Assembly (NCBI GenBank): GCA_964416645.1
Contig: CAYQEZ010000016.1
Span: 1 to 37,730 of the forward strand
Direction of reading: 5' to 3'
Source: GCA-002282575 sp964416645
Lineage (GTDB): Bacteria; Pseudomonadota; Gammaproteobacteria; Thiomicrospirales; Thiomicrospiraceae
Length of the DNA: 37,730 nt
Part shown: positions 33,450 to 37,730 of the stretch, one piece after another
Position numbering within the stretch: position 1 is the stretch's first letter
Layout: the number at the start of each line of letters is the position of its first letter
The notes under the pieces: generated by a model
What the model saw: only the letters and a program-made list of their open reading frames with translations
What the model was told of the DNA's origin: nothing
Database searches by the model: none
Made by a program: the position numbers and the translations under genes

Positions 33450-35686
33450 ATGTTTCAACCGTCGCGCCGTATGCTGGTTACCAGTGCTCTACCCTATGCC
33501 AATGGTCCAATTCATTTAGGTCATATGGTGGAATATATCCAAACGGATATTTGGGTACGCTTCCAAAAATTGATGGGGAGTAACTGTGTTTATGTCTGTG
33601 CCGATGATGCTCATGGCACACCGATTATGCTACGCGCTCAAAATGAAGGCATTAGCCCCGAAGCGCTAATCGGTCGTATTTGGCAAGAGCACACACGCGA
33701 TTTTACTGGTTTTGGTATTAATTTTGACCATTACCATAGCACCCATTCCGAGGAAAATAAATCGCTGGCACAGGGCATTTACCTTAAATTGCGGGATGCC
33801 GGCTTAATCAGTGAAAAAGATATTGAACAAGCTTACGATCCTGAAAAAGGCATGTTTCTGCCCGACCGTTTTGTTAAAGGCGAATGCCCGAAATGTGGCG
33901 CTCACGATCAGTATGGTGACAGTTGTGAAAGCTGTGGCGCGACCTACAGCCCATTAGACATGAAAAACCCTATATCCACCATCACGGGCGCAACACCTGT
34001 GGCTAAAACCTCGCGTCACTACTTTTTTGAACTGCCTAAATTACAAGAGTGGCTATCTGATTGGATTCGTAGCGAAGGTCGTCTACCCAGTCAATTAGTC
34101 AACAAGCTAGATGAATGGTTTGAAAGTGACTTACAACCTTGGGATATTTCTCGTGATGCGCCCTACTTCGGTTTTGAAATTCCCGATACCGTCGATAAGT
34201 TTTTCTATGTCTGGTTAGACGCACCCATTGGTTACATGGGCAGCTTTAAGGCCTATTGCGAAAAAACGGGCATCAACTTCGATGATTATTGGAAAGCTGA
34301 CAGTGACGTTGAACTTTATCATTTTATTGGCAAAGACATTGTTTACTTCCACACGCTATTCTGGCCATCGATGTTGCACGCTGCGGGTTATCGCACGCCA
34401 ACCGCTGTATTCGCTCATGGTTTCTTGACGGTAAATGGACAAAAAATGTCTAAGTCACGCGGCACTTTTATTACCGCTGAAGCTTATTTGAATCACTTGC
34501 CGCCCCAAGCCCTGCGTTATTACTTCGCCGCTAAATTGTCGAGTCGTGTCGAAGACATCGATTTAAGTATGGAAGACTTTGTACAGCGCGTTAATAGCGA
34601 TTTGGTGGGTAAGCTGGTGAATATTGCCAGTCGTTGCGCTGGTTTTATTCATAAGTTTTTTGATGGTAAACTCGCCACCCTCAACGCAGATCATGCGGCA
34701 TTACTTGCCCCTTACCAACAAGCGAGCGAGTCGATTGCGCGCTTGTACGAACAGCGTGAGTTTGGTCAAGCGATGCGTGAAATTATGGCACTGGCTGACC
34801 AAGCCAATGCTTGGATTGCAGAAGTCGCGCCTTGGCAACAAGCGAAAGATGAAGCGCAGCGAAGTGCCTTGCATCAGTCGGCCAGTTTAGCGATTAACCT
34901 GTTCCGCACATTAATGGTTTACCTCAGCCCTGTACTACCAGAAATGGCACAGCAAGCACGCAGCTTTTTACAAGAAAGTGACTGGGATTGGCAAAGTGCT
35001 CAAACCCNNNNNNNNNNNNNNNNNNNNNNNNNNNNNNNNNNNNNNNNNNNNNNNNNNNNNNNNNNNNNNNNNNNNNNNNNNNNNNNNNNNNNNNNNNNNN
35101 NNNNNNNCAAGCACGCAGCTTTTTACAAGAAAGTGACTGGGATTGGCAAAGTGCTCAAACCCCATTGCAAGATCACCGCATTGCCCCCTACGCCCCCCTA
35201 TTTACGCGCATTGACCCCAAACACGTCGAGGCCATGATGACTGAAAACGCTCAAGCCGTTGCTGCGCAACCCCAACAAAAAGCAACCAATACCCCTGCTG
35301 TTACTGCGACAGTTCCATCGCCTGCGCCAACAACAACCGAATTCGTTGCAGAAGCCATTGGTGAAGAAATTGCCATTGAAGACTTCATGAAGTTAGATTT
35401 ACGCGTCGCACGTATTGTTAAAGCAGAACATGTGCCTGAAGCGGATAAGCTGGTGAAATTGACTCTGGATATTGGTGTCGGCACACGTCAGGTATTTGCA
35501 GGCATTAAATCAGCCTTCAGCCCCGAGCAACTTGAAGGTCGCATGACGGTAATGGTCGCCAACTTGAAACCTCGTAAAATGCGCTTTGGCATGTCGGAAG
35601 GCATGGTACTGGCAGGCAGCGGTGACGGCGGTCTTTACTTACTCACCCCTGATTCGGGCGCACAACCTGGGATGCGTGTGAAGTAG
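33450..35686 (+). CDS. metG: Methionyl-tRNA synthetase (interrupted by an assembly join)
   Basis: A class I synthetase charging both initiator and elongator tRNA-Met. HLGH (residues 22-25) is the HIGH motif, a zinc knob has Cys146, Cys149, Cys159 and Cys162, and KMSKS lies at 332-336. A C-terminal tRNA-binding domain (IEDFMKLDLRVARIVKAEHV) follows a Pro/Ala/Thr-rich linker. The frame is broken by 100 Ns at 35008-35107, but the 55 bases before the Ns are repeated exactly after them. Removing the Ns and one copy (155 nt) leaves 2082 nt, a continuous frame of 693 residues close to family length. The gene is therefore almost certainly intact. Confidence 0.95.
34953..35162. other. Artificial gap: 100 Ns between identical 55-bp contig ends
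   Basis: Bases 34953-35007 and 35108-35162 are identical over 55 bp and flank exactly 100 Ns. This is what results when two contigs sharing a k-mer overlap are joined by a fixed-length spacer, and the restored metG frame supports that. It is not a biological duplication. Confidence 0.95.
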
Positions 35687-35707
35687 AAATCCTAGGAAAT
35701 CACAATA

Positions 35708-36460
35708 ATGACTGTTGAAAGCAAATACCAGCTTGGCTTTATATCTGACGAAGCGATTTTTGAGCATGTTAAGGCAACAGTTCTTAAATATCGTTTCAAT
35801 ATTGATTTAGCTGATTTTAGTCATAATCTTGTTGATCCAATCAAGCTAACATTTGATGCTAAGGTCTACAAGAGAAAAGTAGAAACGGTTATTGAAGATG
35901 AGGTCTTTCGTCAAATAGACAAAAGTAATACGAACCATATTGGCTACTTTCATCAACACATCTTTAATCTGTTGGGAAATGATTGGTATTGCCCTGAAGA
36001 AGGCTACGATGTCGCGAATGAACAATTGCATATTTATGTCGAAATGAAAAACAAGCATAACACGATGAACTCATCATCTTCTCAGAAAACCTATATGCGC
36101 ATGCAAAACACTATGTTATTAGACGCAAATGCGACCTGTTTTTTAGTCGAAGTGATTGCTCAAGCTAGTCAAAATCGCGTTTGGAGAGTTACCGTTGATA
36201 AACAACCGATGGCAAACGAGCGTATTCGTCGTGTTTCAATCGACAAATTTTATGAAATTGTTACGGGTGACTCACTAGCCTTTAAAAAACTATGTGAAAC
36301 ATTGCCAACGATTATTGAAGACGTTGTGTTGTCACTTAAGAAAAATAAAGCATCCAATACCGTGATTAAAGAGCTTAAAGCTATCGATGAAAACCTATTA
36401 AAAAGCGTTTATCTGTTATCTTTTGCACGTTATGAAGGTTTCGATGACTTCACAGTCTAA
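35708..36460 (+). CDS. Type II restriction endonuclease, Eco47II family
   Basis: A 250-residue protein resembling the Eco47II endonuclease family, whose known members cut GGNCC. Diagnostic segments are DPIKLTFDAKVY (43-54), RQIDKSNTNHIGYFHQHIF (68-86) and VEMKNKHNTMNSSSSQKTYM (111-130). A PD-(D/E)xK-type active site is visible as Asp101 in EEGYDV followed by Glu112 and Lys114 in VEMK. Length matches what I recall of the family. It starts 21 nt after metG with a weak AGGAAA site. Its end overlaps the methyltransferase start by 17 nt, so the pair is coupled. The target sequence is inferred from the family, not shown. Confidence 0.85.
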   Translation: MTVESKYQLGFISDEAIFEHVKATVLKYRFNIDLADFSHNLVDPIKLTFDAKVYKRKVETVIEDEVFRQIDKSNTNHIGYFHQHIFNLLGNDWYCPEEGYDVANEQLHIYVEMKNKHNTMNSSSSQKTYMRMQNTMLLDANATCFLVEVIAQASQNRVWRVTVDKQPMANERIRRVSIDKFYEIVTGDSLAFKKLCETLPTIIEDVVLSLKKNKASNTVIKELKAIDENLLKSVYLLSFARYEGFDDFTV

Positions 36461-37730
36461 CCCTATTGACAACGACCTAATTCATGCCGATTTATTGGCG
36501 GATATTACGTCTGTATCAAAAACAACCGTTACTAAATGGGCTAAAAGTGGTAGGATCAATCCTGTACAAAAAAACGGTCAATCATTTTATCGTTTAAGCG
36601 AATTAAGTGCTTTTCCGACCGTTAAGGCTATGCTAGATTCGACTTGGGATGAAGATCTTAACATTCGACCTGTTAGAAATTTTACATCCATAGAATTGTT
36701 TGCGGGTGCTGGTGGCTTGGCAATTGGCTTAGAAAAAGCGGGATTTGAAGCCATCGCGCTGAATGAGCTTGATAAGCACGCCTGTAATAGCCTGCGTACT
36801 AATCGCCCTAATTGGCATGTTTTAGAAGGTGATATTAGCAAGATTGATTTTACGCCTTTTAAGGGTATCGACTTTCTTTCTGGCGGTTTTCCCTGTCAGG
36901 CATTTAGTTATGCAGGCAAACAATTAGGCTTTGAAGATGCACGTGGTACATTATTCTTTGAGTTCGCGCGTGCCATTAAAGAAACACAACCCAAGGTGTT
37001 TTTAGGGGAAAATGTTCGAGGACTTCTTGACCATGATGATGGAAAAACAATGGCTGCTATTAAATCGGTTATTGCAGAACTTGGTTATACCTTAATTGAG
37101 CCGAAAGTGCTCAAAGCCATATTTTATCAAGTACCACAAAAACGCGAACGCATTATGCTGGTTGGGATTCGCAATGACCTTGTAAAATATGCTCAATTTT
37201 CATGGCCCAGCCCCTACAAACGCATTATGACATTGAAAGATGCGCTCAAAGCAGGTGATCTTTACCCTGTTGATGTACCCGAATCACAAGGACAAACCTA
37301 CCCCAAACGCAAAGCAGAAATTATGGCATTAATTCCTGAAGGGGGTTATTGGCGAGACCTGCCCGATGATTTGCAGCGTGAGTATATGCAAGGAAGCTAT
37401 CATTTAGAAGGCGGCAAAACAGGAATGGCGAGACGTCTAGCCTACGACTTACCCAGTTTAACTTTGACATGCGCACCTGCACAAAAGCAAACCGAACGCT
37501 GCCATCCAACTGAAAATCGTCCTCTGACGGTACGTGAATATGCTCGCATTCAAACATTTCCTGACGATTGGAAGTTTTGTGGACCAATATCTGCGCAATA
37601 CAAACAAATCGGCAATGCCGTACCTGTTAATTTAGGTTATGCAATGGGAAGAAGTTTAATTTCATTATTAAACAGTATCGAAAACCCTTTTGAAACTAAT
37701 GCAGCAAACAATCCGTTTGACTACAATAAT
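36444..37730 (+). CDS. DNA cytosine-5 methyltransferase with N-terminal HTH (3' end outside window)
   Basis: A 429-codon open frame that runs off the right edge without a stop. Residues 11-60 (HADLLADITSVSKTTVTKWA) form a helix-turn-helix resembling a small regulatory domain. The m5C methyltransferase follows: motif I ELFAGAGGLAIG (84-95), motif IV GGFPCQAFS with catalytic Cys151, motif VI ENV (189-191), motif VIII PQKRERIML (231-239), a target-recognition region, motif IX RPLTVREYARIQTFP (359-373) and motif X QIGNAVPVNLG (388-398). All motifs are present, so only a short C-terminal tail can be missing. It protects host DNA from the upstream endonuclease and may regulate the pair. AAGG precedes ATG 36444 at 6 nt. 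Confidence 0.92.
   Translation, partial: MTSQSNPIDNDLIHADLLADITSVSKTTVTKWAKSGRINPVQKNGQSFYRLSELSAFPTVKAMLDSTWDEDLNIRPVRNFTSIELFAGAGGLAIGLEKAGFEAIALNELDKHACNSLRTNRPNWHVLEGDISKIDFTPFKGIDFLSGGFPCQAFSYAGKQLGFEDARGTLFFEFARAIKETQPKVFLGENVRGLLDHDDGKTMAAIKSVIAELGYTLIEPKVLKAIFYQVPQKRERIMLVGIRNDLVKYAQFSWPSPYKRIMTLKDALKAGDLYPVDVPESQGQTYPKRKAEIMALIPEGGYWRDLPDDLQREYMQGSYHLEGGKTGMARRLAYDLPSLTLTCAPAQKQTERCHPTENRPLTVREYARIQTFPDDWKFCGPISAQYKQIGNAVPVNLGYAMGRSLISLLNSIENPFETNAANNPFDYNN

Noticed and set aside
34953..35162. A 55-bp direct repeat around the Ns as a target-site duplication of an inserted element
   Set aside because: Fifty-five bp is far longer than usual target duplications, the Ns are exactly 100, and collapsing them restores the metG frame.

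Overview
The window looks like a chromosomal segment of a gammaproteobacterium of moderate to low GC that I cannot place more precisely. The evidence is gene order. Read on the minus strand, rseC/mucC, mucD, lepA, lepB, rnc, era, recO, pdxJ and acpS follow one another with nadB divergent. This is the nadB/sigma-E neighbourhood of Pseudomonas and Escherichia, but with the sigma-E and anti-sigma genes missing. The clusters leuS-lptE-holA and pyrG-kdsA-eno-ftsB are also typical gammaproteobacterial operons.

Positions 1 to about 5400 are one end of a mobile element. It starts with three perfect tandem 22-bp repeats, an AT-rich stretch with a perfect DnaA-box match, and a cluster of GC-rich hairpins, which together resemble a plasmid-type origin or transfer region. 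Then come an AlpA-like helix-turn-helix gene carrying an AT-hook-like tail, a 44-residue membrane peptide, a TrbL/VirB6-like membrane protein, two exported proteins of unknown function, and on the opposite strand a lipoprotein and a ribbon-helix-helix (mobilisation-like) protein with a small partner. The element stops just beyond the 3' end of an initiator tRNA gene, a plausible integration site. No integrase, relaxase or Rep gene is inside the window.

Positions 5400-29,900 hold housekeeping genes, nearly all on the minus strand: tRNA-fMet and tRNA-Ser; a nuclease-like and a CobS-like protein, both with altered catalytic motifs; the acpS-to-rseC block; nadB on the plus strand; a membrane PDC/Cache protein; proA; holA, lptE and leuS; ftsB, eno, kdsA and pyrG; and ilvA. 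Together they cover lipid and cofactor synthesis, DNA repair, RNA maturation, protein export and quality control, outer-membrane assembly, cell division and amino-acid synthesis.

Positions 29,985-33,273 form a compact copper-acquisition cluster on the plus strand: a 17-bp palindrome, an OprC/NosA-type TonB-dependent receptor with the CxxxM and HxM copper ligands, a SCO1-type thioredoxin-fold protein, and a PCuAC periplasmic copper chaperone. The likely logic is copper uptake across the outer membrane followed by delivery to cytochrome oxidase.

Positions 33,450-37,730 hold metG and then an Eco47II-type restriction-modification pair, whose cytosine-5 methyltransferase carries an N-terminal helix-turn-helix and runs off the window. 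metG appears broken by 100 Ns, but the Ns are flanked by identical 55-bp copies, and collapsing them restores an intact frame, so this is an assembly join. By hand count GGNCC, the expected target of this enzyme family, is rare in the chromosomal part and commoner in the mobile element.
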